Positions 35,108 through 47,604 of a stretch of DNA of 64,000 nt are shown here, one piece after another. Position numbers and translations under genes: made by a program. Each line of letters begins with the position of its first letter. Positions within the stretch are counted from its first letter, which is position 1. The stretch comes from Apostichopus japonicus (lineage: Eukaryota; Echinodermata; Holothuroidea; Aspidochirotida; Stichopodidae), in assembly GCF_037975245.1 (NCBI RefSeq), contig NC_092567.1, positions 4,906,214-4,970,213 on the forward strand. Direction: 5' to 3'. Below the pieces are notes generated by a model. That model searched no databases. It saw only the letters and a list, made by a program, of their open reading frames with translations, and was not told where the DNA came from.

Positions 35108-36530
35108 CAGTGGCGTAGCCAGGATTTTTTTCAGTGGGGGCGCTGGGGGGCTTGACCATATCCTGGGAGGGCGTCTTGTTACTATCTAAGCGAAGCTAAA
35201 AAGGCCTCCTAGATCGTTGGAAATGACACTTCCCAGGCCTTATAAGCTGCTCTAAAGTTTTCTCAATATCCATTATTTTGAGATCCCATGTCTTGATATG
35301 GTCATCAAATAGAAAAAAAACCCAGTTTGGTAAGTTACTTTGAAATATCATGACATATCTTTTGTCCAGCATTGACATTTTTCGACAAATCTGCAAATTG
35401 CGCGTGGAAAATACGGAATGATCGACTGGGCTTTCAGCCAAGTAACATACTGAAATGACCAAACTATATGTCAAACTGACATCAAAGATTGCGTCTGAAA
35501 TATTATTACGGTGCTAGACTGATTGGCCGGTAGTTCTCAGCGATAGTATTGTCTCCTTTCTTGCATTTTTTTAGCGGTTTTAAGAGCACCAGGGTACGCA
35601 CCAGAAGTAAAAACCCGGCCTATGTACTATGTCAGCAACTATAGCCAGCGACGTAGCCAGGAATTTGAAAGGGGGAGCACATTTTGCGATTGATATGGGG
35701 GAGGGGTTTATGGGGAGGGGTGTCCCCTCATATTTGAGATTTTTCGAACAATTGAAGGTCCTTAGATGCGATCTGGTGCAATGTTTTGCCAGTTTCATCA
35801 TTATCATGTGATATCATATTATCAGCAGATTTTGCTTCCTGTTTGAATTCTTTTTCATGTTCTTTTACATAATATATCAGAAAGACAAACATAGTGCTCT
35901 TTTACAATGTTTCCAGTAGGATGATTCTTGTTTATTGTCCAATGTCTGGATTTCTTCATACATTTGACGAACTTAGCTGATGGACAATATAAACTTTCAT
36001 ATTTTGTAAGACAGCCAGTGCAGTGGCCTAAAAACATCTCTTTATCGCAGTGTATTAGCAGTGTAATTAATATTTATAGGAAGCGCGTATCACGTACGAT
36101 TGCTTGCTTAGCTTCATAACATGCTGTTCGTGCAACAACTTAGGACGAATCATATAAAGGATGAGAACGAACGGTTCGTGACCCTCAATCGAGTGCAGTT
36201 AGGTAGGCAATATGTATTTTATTACGCAGTGGCCAACTGTAGGCTTGTAATAGGCTATAGGCTAAATTTAGCTACTTGCATCTGCCAAACTAAGTAAGTA
36301 GCTGCATCTGTAGGCCTGAATGTTACTACGATTATAATCGAGTTAACGGAGCTGACGAGTATTCAAGATCAAATGAGAGATTCGAGACCATTCAGACCAA
36401 TGATATATTTTTCGCAACTAACTTTTTCTTCGAGACCCAAAATCCCAGTGGGAGGGCGACTGAGGGGCGACAAGCTTTCATGGGAAGGGGGCTGTCTTCC
36501 CCCACCCCCACCCCCTTGGCTACGCCACTG
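35108..36530 (+). mobile_element. Non-autonomous hAT-like element with 8-bp target duplication
   Basis: The ends are CAGTGGCGTAGCCAGG and the inverted TTGGCTACGCCACTG, flanked by CTCCTAAT at 35100-35107 and 36531-36538. A terminal CAGTGGCGTA and 8-bp duplication are typical of hAT elements. At 1423 bp it has no transposase. The first ~150 bp (ACTATCTAAGCGAAGC, AATGACACTTCCCAGGCCTT) match the interior of the CAGGCGCG family, linking the two families. A second terminus-like string, CAGCGACGTAGCCAGGAAT, sits inside at about 35645. Confidence 0.85.
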
Positions 36531-36539
36531 CTCCTAATA

Positions 36540-38711
36540 TGTTGTTCACTTCAAATATAAGAGAAGGATCATGTGAATATACAAACCTATTGTCTGTAAA
36601 ATTCCTTACTACAATTTGAGTTTGGCGAGCGTGAAATGAAATTATCTGGATTAACCGGTAACAGATAGTGCATAATAACCAATTAATATGTTCAAGTCTA
36701 GCTCAGTATCGTCCTACCATATACCTGCATTGCACATCTCTATGTAAGACACCACTTCGGCCAATGGAAAGAAAATATATATGTTACGTACCTTTTATCT
36801 AATTAGCATAATACACGTACATTAACCAAACTGTTGCAATATTTACTTTCATGTTAATGGTTTTAATTTACAATCGTTTGTTTTCTGTATCTATTAATTG
36901 ACTGGTTGAAAGATGCGCTTTAGAACATTTCATTAATATTTTATATAATGTAAGGGCTATAGCGGTCATAACAACTCAATGTACACGCGTAGGTAATATA
37001 ACGGAAGTATTGCTGAACTTTTAATAATTTATATTGCTACAGCATTGAAAACTATTTATTTAAGGTTATATTTAAGAAAAGGGGACTCCCCGTTTAGACC
37101 CCTCCCAGCGGACGCAAGTCATATTCAGAGCCCACCGCCCACCTCCCCATTCCCCCCATTTGAACGAACAAGATATAAACCTGAAAATCAAAAGGTACAC
37201 ACACACGGTAGGAGAAAAAGCCAGTAAAATTTTTCAAAGAAGGTATATAAAGGAAAATCAAAAGGTACATACATCGACGACCATGATACAATACTATAAA
37301 CCAAAAACACATCCCTACAAATGATGGTCCGAAACAAATAAGGGCCCTAACAATTTTCAGGTTTCCGCCCAGTGGCGTTTGTACGATTTAATGGTCGGTG
37401 GGGCCAAGTATCCAATTGAGGTTGAGCGGGGCATGACTATTGCACCCCCCCCCCCCATTTTCGCAGGCCACTCCCCCACCCCACCCCCAAATGGTAGGCC
37501 TACAACATATTTTTGTCTTAATCTAAAGACATTTTATTCGAAAAATGATTTGGCCCAAAACGATTTTGGTCCCAAACAATTTGAGTACAAACAAATTTCT
37601 AAAAAAAATATGAGGGGAGGGTGGGGGGGGGGGCTCAGAAAAAAATCTTTGTTTGATATTTTCAAGTTTGAAAGTAGAAATTGATAACACTATTGTTTGA
37701 ATGATGGTACAATCCCTTCGAAACATGTTCTGTTTACAATAGGCCTACAAGTTTTGTATGGGGTATGGATTTCGAATGCTTTCGCGCAATTCCGTTCAGT
37801 AGTTCTGCGATACTTTGCAGGATTTTAGTTTCGTTCTTCAAAAACAATACTTATCAAATGAATATAATTTATAAATAATAAGGACATTATGACCGACAAT
37901 AAAATGATTTATTACTTTGTGGTGGCAAACAGTACATATTTAAATAATGCCTTTCAAATACTTGTGTTACTTGCTGTTCTACGATATTTCCGAGCTACAC
38001 ATATTTGGTACAGTCTCTTTTATTTCGATTCGGGCTCGGAAGGAGACAAACCCAGGGCGATAACAATAATAGCTTATTGTATTATGTTGATTTCGGGAAC
38101 TATATCTAATATCGCAGATTTGATTAAATGCTATTTATCTTTCATTTGTAGAGTTTTCTACCAAGCTCGCACAATGTTTTATACTCAAATTAAATAATCA
38201 ATACGGCTTTTAACCATCCTGTTATTATTGTTTAGCTCATTGTTTGACACGCATAATATTCTTCTCAATACGAATTTATCACCCTGTCATTTGTGTTCCT
38301 GCTAAACAGTCAAACAAATTTAATAAAATTCAACAGTGAAACACATGATGGTGACGATCCAGCAGTGTCCGTTTATGCAAGGTGTTACATACCGTAATTG
38401 TCAAGTCTGGAGCTAAACAATCGGAATCATAAAACACATTTTTGTAAATAATTTAATTTTTGTAAATAATTTACATTCACTCCCTACTACCTATAATTAA
38501 TTTGAGAGCTACACAGTAATGTGTTATCTAGTCAGACTCCTATCAACGAGAAGTACAACTTAAATTCAAGAAGATAACCTGAACATAACTAGAATCAGTC
38601 CTTCTTTAATTTGTATTCATAACTTTGTGTTGTCTATAAACCCTCTCTATTCAAGTTTCCTTCGATCGGTTTGCATGGGAACATGTGGGGATATATTAAA
38701 CAACCAATGAG
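36540..38711. other. Non-coding stretch with hAT-like terminus fragment
   Basis: No gene is supported. CAGTGGCGTTTGTACG at about 37372 looks like a hAT terminus without a visible partner. A C/G-rich patch at 37080-37150 (GACCCCTCCCAGCGGA) resembles the small element at 41405-41519. A 101-codon frame at 37889-38197 has no recognisable motif. Confidence 0.4.
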
Positions 38712-38959
38712 AGCAATTTTGAGCCAGGTCGAAAACGCGGGAATTTGGAAAACGCGGAAATCGATAAACCGAGTTCGGTAATCGAGATACCGGGTTCAAC
38801 GGTTTCCGCGTTATTGACCTTGCTATATGTAGCAAGGTCGATAACGCGGAAACCGTGGAAACGAGAGGAAATTGTCAAGAGAAGGGTGACAAAGTCTTTT
38901 GGGCGAATTTCAGCCTATATGCGCCAGGAAGTGGTGCGGGTTTAAAGCTATTTCACTAA

Positions 38960-40480
38960 ATGTAGGTCGAAAACGCGGAAATCTTAAAGTTTACAATGGA
39001 TGAGTTAGATGATTTTGTCAAGAGGGTGAAGCAGCTTTTTCGAGCGCATTTCAGCCAAAGGGCGCCAGGAGGGGTGGGGAAAGGCTTAGGTTTTTTTTTT
39101 CACTAAATGCCGCTCGAAAACGCGGAAATATGTGTTTTACAATGGCGAAACTAGAAGACCTTGTCCAAGGGGGGGGGGGGGAGAGTTTCGGCGCATTTCA
39201 GTCAATATGCGCCAGGAAGGTTAGGGGTTGTAGGCTTTTGTTTTTATTAAATGCAGGTCGAAAACGCGGATAGGAGTTTTCAACAAAGGCGGAACTAGAG
39301 GATTTTGCTAAGGGAGGGGAAAAAGTGTTTCTAGCACGCGCATTTCAGCCAATATGCGCCAGCAAAGGTGTGAGGAGATGGGTTGAGACTTTTTGCACTA
39401 AATGCAGGTCGAAAACGCGGAATTGTTTTGTTTTACAATGGCGAAACTATAGGTGATTTTGTCAAAAGAAGTTGAAGATGGGGTTTGGGCGAATTTCAGC
39501 TAATATGCGCCAGGAAGGGGTGGTGGTTGAAGCTGTTTTCACTAAATGCATGTCGAAAACGCGGAAATATTTTTGTCAACTGCGGCAATAGTATCTAAAC
39601 AGGAAAAGTGAATGTTTTGGACGCATTTAAACAAAAATGTGCCAATAAGTGGTTGGGTTTGATTTTTTTTCACTAAAAGCAGGTCATAACAAGGAAAGAT
39701 TTTTTGTTATAATGACGCAAATTCTCTAAACGCAGGGAAGATGAAAAAAATGTTTTAGGCCCATTTCAGCCAATATTAGACAATAATTGGTTGGGTTTGA
39801 AGTTGTTTTTTTTCTCACTAAATGCAGGCCAAAAACACGGAAGGTTGTTTATTATATAATAGAGAAGCTGTAGGTATTTGTCAAGCGAGGGTGAAGTTTT
39901 TTTGGGCCCATTTCAGCCAATATGAGCCTGGAAGTGTTGGGATTTGTTCACTAAATGTAGGTCGAAAACGCGCAAATGTTTTTTTTTTTACAATGGAGGA
40001 AATACTATTATGGAGGAAAAGTGAAGATGGGTTTTGGGCGCATTTCAGCCAATATTCGCCAAGAAGGGGTTGGGAATTTTTTTCACCTAATGCAGGTCGA
40101 AAACGCGGGAATGTTTTCATTTACAACGGCGGAACTGGAGAATTTTGTCTAGGGAGGGTGAAAAAGTGTTTTGGGCGCATTTCAGCCAATATGTACCAGG
40201 AAAGTAAGGGGCGGGGGTTAAGGGTTTTATTTCTTTTACTTAAGGCGGAAAACGCGGAAATATATATTTTTACAATGGCAAAACCATAGAGGATTTTATC
40301 AAGGGAGATAAAAAAGAGTTTTAGGCACATTTCAGCCAATTTGCGCCAGCAAGGGATAGAGCACAGTGAAGTGGGAGAAGGGGGGGGTGGGAGAGGGATG
40401 TTTTCACTAGGTGCAGGTCGCAAACGCAGATATGTTTTTTTACAATGGCGAAACTAGAGGATTTTGGGGTGGTTATTCCA
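38960..40480 (+). repeat. ~142-bp tandem array, left arm
   Basis: Each unit holds GCAGGTCGAAAACGCGGAAA, an ACAATGGCGAAACTAGAGGA segment, GCGCATTTCAGCCAATATGC and GCCAGGAAGG, in that order. Starts of the GTCGAAAACGCGG string are near 38970, 39113, 39257, 39408, 39551, 39828, 39960, 40095 and 40249. Units vary in length (132-168 bp). The same unit appears inverted at about 41995-43020. Confidence 0.8.
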
Positions 40481-40669
40481 GACATTAATCAAAGAAAATG
40501 TGACGTAGGCTATTCATATCAGAGCTTAAGTATTTCACCATGGCATAAGTCTCAGCATACCGGTTCTTAAGCTAGAACTAGTAGAGCTTGATAAAATCAT
40601 ACACAACGAATCTAGGTGTATAAAAAACTAAAAGAAAGAGTACACAAACGGATATAAAAATACACACAG

Positions 40670-40673
<4 letters not shown>

Positions 40674-40731
<58 letters not shown>

Positions 40732-40738
40732 TATTATA

Positions 40739-40802
<64 letters not shown>

Positions 40803-40808
40803 TATATG
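40674..40808. repeat. (TA)n microsatellite
   Basis: About 130 bp of almost pure AT dinucleotide, interrupted near 40728-40736 and 40756. It lies between the two arms of the large element. Its length is likely variable and hard to assemble. Confidence 0.95.
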
Positions 40809-41404
40809 CATAATTGTAATATTTGTTCTAATTTAATAGGAATAACGTAGGAGGAACCGGCACAAAATTTCGCCTAAAATTTTACGATCACAACAAATCA
40901 ATTCGGGATTATTTAAGTGGGTTTTCGGTAGCAGGACATTCCAATCTCCCCCAACACTCCCTTCAAAATCTAAAGTTTACTCTACTAGCCTCTATTTTCC
41001 ACTTTCCCGACGTACAGAAATCAATTTTATTCTTAAACTCAAGGCACACTCTAAAAACAGTTGGGAAAAAATGACCAGTTTGCTCAACGTTGTGTCCGTA
41101 TTTCACCTGACAATTATTAGGCAAAATTATTTGGCTGAAGGTACCAGGGCAAACGTGATACTATGCTTATTTATTTAGGTCAACAAGAAGATATGATTTT
41201 AACTCGTTAAATCATCTTACTTAGGAAACGATGTTGTGATAATTTATCTCTACATGACCATTTCTATTAACAGGATGCCGTCAGTTGATATAATATTTCG
41301 CCTGCTTTTGTTGCAATGGTGAATAATTAATTTCGACATCACAACATCTCGTTTGGCATTTTTAGAGGTTCGTTTGAAACACCAAGTTAATTTCATGGTG
41401 ACAT

Positions 41405-41519
41405 CAGGCGCGTATACATGGGGAAACCCCTCCCCTTAGACCCCTCCAACAGGACGGCGATCACTACGTTTCATCGACTGTTGGACCCCTCCCTGCGGAA
41501 ATTCCTGTAAACGCCCCTG
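41405..41519. mobile_element. 115-bp MITE with CAGGCGCGTATACA ends, 5-bp target duplication
   Basis: The left end CAGGCGCGTATACA and right end TGTAAACGCCCCTG form an imperfect inverted pair. GACAT flanks both sides (41400-41404, 41520-41524). The end sequence and the 5-bp duplication match the larger CAGGCGCG family, so both were probably moved by the same type of transposase. Confidence 0.75.
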
Positions 41520-42482
41520 GACATATTGGAAATAAGTACGGTATTAAAGGAATTCTTGGTTTTTAGTTCAAACGCATCCATAACAGTATTTTCAGTTTCA
41601 TGGCAACATTCCTCAGTAGCCAACGTTATGGTGTACTTATGTATGTCGACTAAAACTAGACCTGTAACTAAACTATCCCATTGATGAGTTTTTAAATCAT
41701 AACATATTTATTCCGAAAATATTGCGTCGTCGTGGTAATTTCATATAATACTGTAAGTCTGTGACATGGAATAGCTAGTTCAACAAATTGCGATATAATC
41801 CGAGTAGAATAATATTTCTTGCAAATATGCTAGCTATTCAAAAATTAAACAAAATTATTTCTTTGAAATATTTCTTAAAACAAACTTTAGCTACTTTAAC
41901 TTAGTGTTTATTGGCCTTCATGACGTTTGATAACAATATCAGGTTCAACTGGGAACAACGCTAAACCTAGTTGAAACACGTTAGTTTACTTTGGTTGGAT
42001 TCAGCTGAAATGCGCCCAAAACACTTTTTGACCCTCTCTTGACAAAATCATCTGGTTTCGCCATTGTAAAAAATATATTTCAGCCTTTTTGACCTGCACT
42101 TACTGAAAAAAAGTCTCATACCCCCACTGCATACTTGAGCATATTGGCAAACACTTTATTAGCACAATGCTCCAACCCATCTACCCACACCTTTGCTGGC
42201 GCATATTGGCTGAAATGCGCCAGCCAAAAACACTTATTTCTCTCCCTATTTAAACTCTTCTAGTTCCGCCTTCGTTAAAAACATTTAGAAAAAAGGAGCC
42301 TTCACCCTCCCGCACACCCTCCTGGCGCATATTGGCTGAAATGCGCTCAGAAAATATTTAACCCCCAATGGACAAAATCCGCTAGTTTTACTATTGTGAA
42401 ACATTTTCGCGTTTTACATACAGCTGAAATGCGCCGAAAACAATTTTTCACCCTCCCTTGACAAATCCTCTAGTTTCGCCAT

Positions 42483-42737
42483 GTATGTGTATGTATGTAT
42501 GTATATGTGATCTTCCCGCAAGCAGGAACTCGCGAAAGAAGCCATGGAGGCTTATAGACTCGCTAAGCTGACCGAAGCCAATATCTCGGCAAACATCCAT
42601 TTAACGTCCATGTCGGGAAGTTGTTATTGAACAACACCCTTGCCAGACGACAAACATTGCTGTCGGCGGGGAATCGAACCGGGGATCTCATGACTGGGAG
42701 ATGCCGGCGTTAACCACTAGGCTATACACTCCGCTTT
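42483..42737 (-). mobile_element. tRNA-derived SINE, copy 2
   Basis: On the minus strand the head reads GGAGTGTATAGCCTAGTGG (A-box-like) and GGTTCGATTCC (B box), then a body with CATGGACGTTAAAT and GACTTCGGTCAGCT-like strings, TTCGCGAGTTCCTGCTTGC, and a tail of ATAC repeats. The same parts occur in the same order at 52503-52759. It interrupts a unit in the right arm of the large element. The anticodon loop region (CCAGTCA) could be Asp-like, but this is not firm. Confidence 0.85.
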
Positions 42738-43486
42738 TCATTGTTTAAACACACATTTCCGCGTTTTCGAGCTGCATTTAGTAATAACAAAAACCTGAGC
42801 CCTTTCCCAACCCTCCTGGTGCATATTGGCTGAAATGCGCTCAAAAAACGTCTTCATCCTCCCTTGACAAAATAATCTAACTCATCCATTGTAAACTTAA
42901 AAGATTTCCGCGTTTTCGACCTACATTTAGTGAAGTAGCTTTAACCCGCACCCTTTCATGGCGCATATAGGCTGAAATCCCCCCCCCCCCCAAAAGACTT
43001 CGTCACCCGCCCTTGAAAAATTCCTCTCGTTTCCCGCGTTTTCGACCTTGCTATATAGCAAGGTCGATAACGCGGAAACCGCTGATATCGTACCTGGTAT
43101 TTCGATTACCGAACTCGGTTTATCGATTTCCGCTGTTCCCGCGGTTTCCGCATTATCGACCTGGCCAGCAATTTTGCTCATTTAAAGTAAAACTTACAAA
43201 GAATAACCAAAAAATAAGAACGCAACGTATACAATTACAAGGCGTATGATCTAATAAAAATATGTTATTTCCCACAAAGGATGATTCGTAGTCACTGCTG
43301 TACACCTACTGACCTACTTAATGTATGTTTCCATGGTTACTTTGACACGTTCACTGACAATGTTTGAGGGGTACAATGGGCACGTGGCTCGTTTACCTAT
43401 TTCTATTCATTAGGTTAAACTGGTTCTTGTCACCTATTATTATGCTAATGAGATATTTACGGGAGTTCCAATTGTGGCATTCTTAC

Positions 43487-43527
43487 CATTGACTTGCTTT
43501 AGAACATAAATTGTTTGAATCAATCGT
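43487..43527 (-). CDS. Candidate 41-bp exon of unidentified minus-strand gene (exon a)
   Basis: Minus strand: TTTCATTATACAG precedes and GTAAGAATG follows, both good splice signals. In phase 0 the exon reads TIDSNNLCSKASQ and ends with TG, completing Trp with exon b. Another frame (one leading base) is also open, so the frame choice depends on the chain with exons b-d. The upstream partner exon was not found in this window. Product not recognised. Confidence 0.45.
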
Positions 43528-43597
43528 CTGTATAATGAAAGTGCTGCATATATTTGTACAGAAAACTATTGTAGAAGTAGAATAGAATAGGCCGACT

Positions 43598-45463
43598 GTA
43601 CGGCATGCCATACGTTTCAAAAATGTCCAAAACAATATAAGCATGTCCAAAATAATATAAGCATGTCCAAATTTATATAAACATGTCGAAACTAATATGA
43701 GTATGTCCAAAAATAATAAGAGCATGTCCAAAATAATATGAGAGTGTCGAAAGACTATATGAGCATGTCCAACATATTAAAAGAATGTCGAAAAATAATA
43801 CAAGAGGGACAAATGTAACTGCCTAATTCAATTTTGTATTGAACATTTTGGCGTTTTAAGTTACGCCATATGTTGCAAAATATCCCAAAAAATATAAGCA
43901 TGTCCAAACTTATATGAGCATGTCCAAATTTATATAGACATGTCAAAACTATATGAGCATGTCCAAAATAATACGCGCATGTCCAAACACATATAAGTAT
44001 GTCAAAATATAATATGAGCACGCCCAAAATTATATGAGAGTGTCGAATAATAATATAGAAGTCTCGAGTGTAACTGCTAACTTCAACTTTGTTATGAACA
44101 TTTTGGCGTTTGAAGTCACGCCAAATGTTTCAAATATCGAACTTTTATATTGGTATGTCGAAAAAAAATTAGCTTACAATACCTTCTTTACAGGTAATTT
44201 GTATCAACTGACACAATGGTTATCATTATGACAATATATTATTGAAACATTCTTCTGTTTTTGTGACGCAAATAATTCAAAATATGTAAAAACAAGACCA
44301 TCACCTAACATTTTTCCTTTTTACATCCCTACGTAATGTGAGTGGTTTCGCCCTGCCTAGAGGTGCTGAGATTATTCATATATTGTTGCGAAGGCAAAGA
44401 AGTTCACGTGCGAAAGTACGTACAACATGCACAGGCGCTAACAACGTACAGTAGTTATCACACATGCGTACGTTGACAGTGAAAATGAACTACTATACTG
44501 TGTTACTTTTTTAACGGAAAATTGTGACACTTAATTACGGTTACCAGGCGAAGTCGGACACTAGCCCAGAATTTAAAAAAAATAAGCCTAGGTTAGGGGT
44601 ATTCAACGTTTAATCTTCACTCTCAACTTTTAACTTAATTTCAAGATGGAAACGTGGGAAGAACTCGCCAACTACATATTATTGATTAAACCGCGTGGAA
44701 TGTTGGACACAGTGGTTCTTCGTATTAAACTCACTGATAGTTACAGCACCTTGGGGCCAGGTTGATCACTCGCGCTACGAAACAACTCAACTAATATTTC
44801 CTCGAAAATAAAATCGTTCTTGATCGAAATATCATTAAAATATTAACACACACACTAATACGGTAATGGATGAACTGTATATCGTCTTAAGTTACGCTGG
44901 ATATGGTGTTTTTGTTTTCAGCATACCAAAATAAAAAGTTTGATATTTGGAACATATGGCGTAAAATTCAAACGCCTGACTGTTCATTACAAAGTTGATT
45001 CGAGCAGTTACGCTCGAGACTTTTGTATTATTTTTCGACACTTTTTTATATTTTGGACATGCTCTTATAGTCTTTCGACACTCTTATATTATTTTGGACA
45101 TGCTCTCATTATTTTTGGACATACTCATATTGGTTTCGACATGTTTATATAAATTTGGACATGCTTATATTTTTTGGGATATTTTGCAACAGATGGCGTG
45201 AATTCAGATGCCAAAATGTTCACTAAAAAGTTGAAGTTAGCAGTTACATTCGACATGTTCATATAATTTTTCGACACTCTCATATTATTTTGGGCATGAT
45301 CATATTATTTTTGGACATACTTATATTAGTTTCGATATGTTTATATAAATTTGGACATGCTTATATTTTTTTGGACATGCTTATATTTTTTTGGACATGC
45401 TTATATTATTTTGGACATGCTTATATAGTTTTGGACCTTTTTGATACATTTGGCATTCCGTAC
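43598..45463. mobile_element. Foldback element built of GCATGTCCAAAATAATAT units
   Basis: Ends are GTACGGCATGCCA and the inverted TGGCATTCCGTAC, flanked by GACT (43594-43597, 45464-45467), a possible 4-bp target duplication. The left arm (to about 44150) is made of ~20-bp units such as AGCATGTCCAAAATAATATG, broken by longer modules with GAACATTTTGGCGTTTGAAG. The right arm (from about 44930) is the same in inverted order. A 780-bp loop separates them. No transposase is encoded. Confidence 0.75.
44646..44765 (+). other. Small open frame in the loop of the foldback element
   Basis: ATG to TGA encodes 39 residues beginning METWEELANYILL. There is no recognisable motif and the length is easily reached by chance. 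Listed only because it is the sole ATG-initiated frame of ordinary composition inside this element. Confidence 0.12.
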
Positions 45464-45467
45464 GACT

Positions 45468-47604
45468 GTGTGTACTAAAACGGTGATGATGTTATCGGGT
45501 AGAAACATGGAATGGATTTTATGAGGTCTCTGAAAGGCATACAAATGAATCAATCTGAAGGGGAGGGAGAAGGGGAGGGCCAGTGGCGGGAACAGGTTTA
45601 GGGTTGTCTGAAGGGTGCAGGAGGTAAGACTAAATTTACTGAAGACGATACTGAACATGGGGATTGTGATAGAGCATTGATAGTCTAGAAAATGAATAAT
45701 CATACATCTGTATTACAATTTATTTTTATAAATCGACCAAACATTACTGTTAATGTATAAGATGTTTCAGTGATACATTTTCCGTGGTTACAGTTATTCC
45801 TGGAATGGCATGTAGAATATGACATGCTGAATAATGTTCATTTATATGGTATTTTTTTATGGTATTTCTCAATAGTTTTTCCCTTTTTCTTGGGAGTGTC
45901 GGGTGAGGCGGAATTGGGCGACTAAAATATTTCTGTCATTGCTTTAGTAACACGTCATACACTGTGAAACATATCAAGGAATAACATTAACGTGAATGTG
46001 TGAGGATGGAAATGGGAAACTTGTTATAAGGTCGATCTGAGGAACTAATGAAGGTGAGAGGAGTATCGGTATATTAAACTGAATATATTCGTTGTGTAAC
46101 CAATTGACTCTGAGAAAAGATATATATTAAAGTACAGTATTAGCGAGGTTTACGTCTCTGTCTATAAACTACAATATATTCTTAACAGGCCTATGTAAAG
46201 AAAACAATGAACAAAAAACTCCACAAGTAATTGATAATGGAGCAGGAGATAGTAATAACAAACCACTCCGTGACATTCACAAAGAGGATGATGATAGGGT
46301 TAGGGTGGGAGGGGGTGAACATACTTTGAAAAGGGAAACTGCGAAGAACATAGAGTGTAATCACGTTTAGCTGAATGGGTTTGGTAGGATAACGATGGAT
46401 TGGTAAATTGGAGGTGTCGGAAATGTATGAGTGAAACCGGTGTTCGAATGGGTTATAAGTTAGGGGTTGGTGTGTGGAGGGGGGGGGGGGATTCAATTAC
46501 ACTAAATTGTAAAGGGCAAACCAGGGATGTCATTATCTAATCAAGTATGAAGTAATAATTATACTATAACTATAACTATACTAATATTAAAATATTAAAC
46601 AGTTTTTGTTCAAAGTTATGAATTATAAAAAAGCTGAAACTCACAATGACCTTTAAAAAGTATTGTTTATAATCATGTTAAAATTATGAGCATAAATATA
46701 ACTTTAGCTTATTTGGTGTCAAATGTCAAACTATAAAGAAGAAATTAATGTATTAAATGGATTAAATCTTAACCTCTGCAATTTGTTAGATACATATTGC
46801 CTTTAATGATTTTATGGTAGTAAAAAATACAATTTTAACTTCAGAATTAACTCCATTACAATTATTTATTTCCCTTTTTGATAACTTTCATTTATTAACT
46901 TATTTTGAGTAATTATTTTTTAAACTGCGACAACTTAAAATGTTTTATTGGTTGCTTGTTTAGTATGAATTTCAGTTTTACTAGAGAGTAGAGTATTATG
47001 GGTTTTTAAGTATAGATTTATAGGTATTTGCTATTTTTTTGCCATCATTTTTCTTCTTTTATATTAATAACGATCTTAACAAATCTTAAATAGACTGAAC
47101 ATAATTGAAAAACAAATATTTTGGAGGTTTCAGCTTGAGAAGTCACATTTATTATTTATAAACTCAAAAATCCTATTTTAAAACTCATTAGAATTATTAA
47201 ATTTAAACGACCTTGTCTATATATCTCTTATTTTATCAAAATAAAAATTTCTGTTATTTTAAAACCTATTTCTAAGTTAAATGTTAACAATAAACTAAAC
47301 AAAGAACATTTTAAACATCCCCTGCACCCACATTCTACCTCTTTCTTACCAACATCCTCTTAAAATATTCCCTATAAATCCTTTATAGTTGTTTTATTTA
47401 TCATTACATCCTACAGAATTCCTTTCACGATGACCTAATTATTTAAATAAATCCAACTAAACTAGTTAAATCCAATCCTTGACAATAAAATACAGCAAAC
47501 TTTACATTCTCTATTGTTAGTTTAATATTGATAACTTTTATTAATTAAATTAATTCCCTGTTTAACTGTTATGATGATTCTAACATCTACACCGGAATAC
47601 TTAC
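45468..47604. other. Non-coding, strongly AT-rich stretch
   Basis: No splice-flanked frame or RNA gene is seen. Between about 46500 and 47580 the sequence is exceptionally AT-rich. It probably includes the intron downstream of the LRR exon. Confidence 0.45.

Larger units (their letters stand above)
38723..43165. mobile_element. Large Mutator-like or foldback element with ~142-bp subterminal arrays
   Basis: The ends are GCCAGGTCGAAAACGCGG and the inverted CCGCATTATCGACCTGGC, and AGCAATTTTG occurs directly outside both (38712-38721, 43167-43176), giving a 9-10 bp target duplication. The outer ~190 bp of both ends match over their length, including a local palindrome CCTTGCTATATGTAGCAAGG. Inside the left end lies an array of about eleven ~142-bp units; inside the right end are several inverted units. 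A 9-bp duplication and long inverted repeats fit Mutator-like elements (known), but no transposase is encoded. It contains a TA microsatellite, a MITE and a SINE. Confidence 0.75.

Noticed and set aside
40674-40808. Origin-like or regulatory AT-rich site
   Set aside because: Pure TA microsatellite; no evidence for any function beyond simple repeat.
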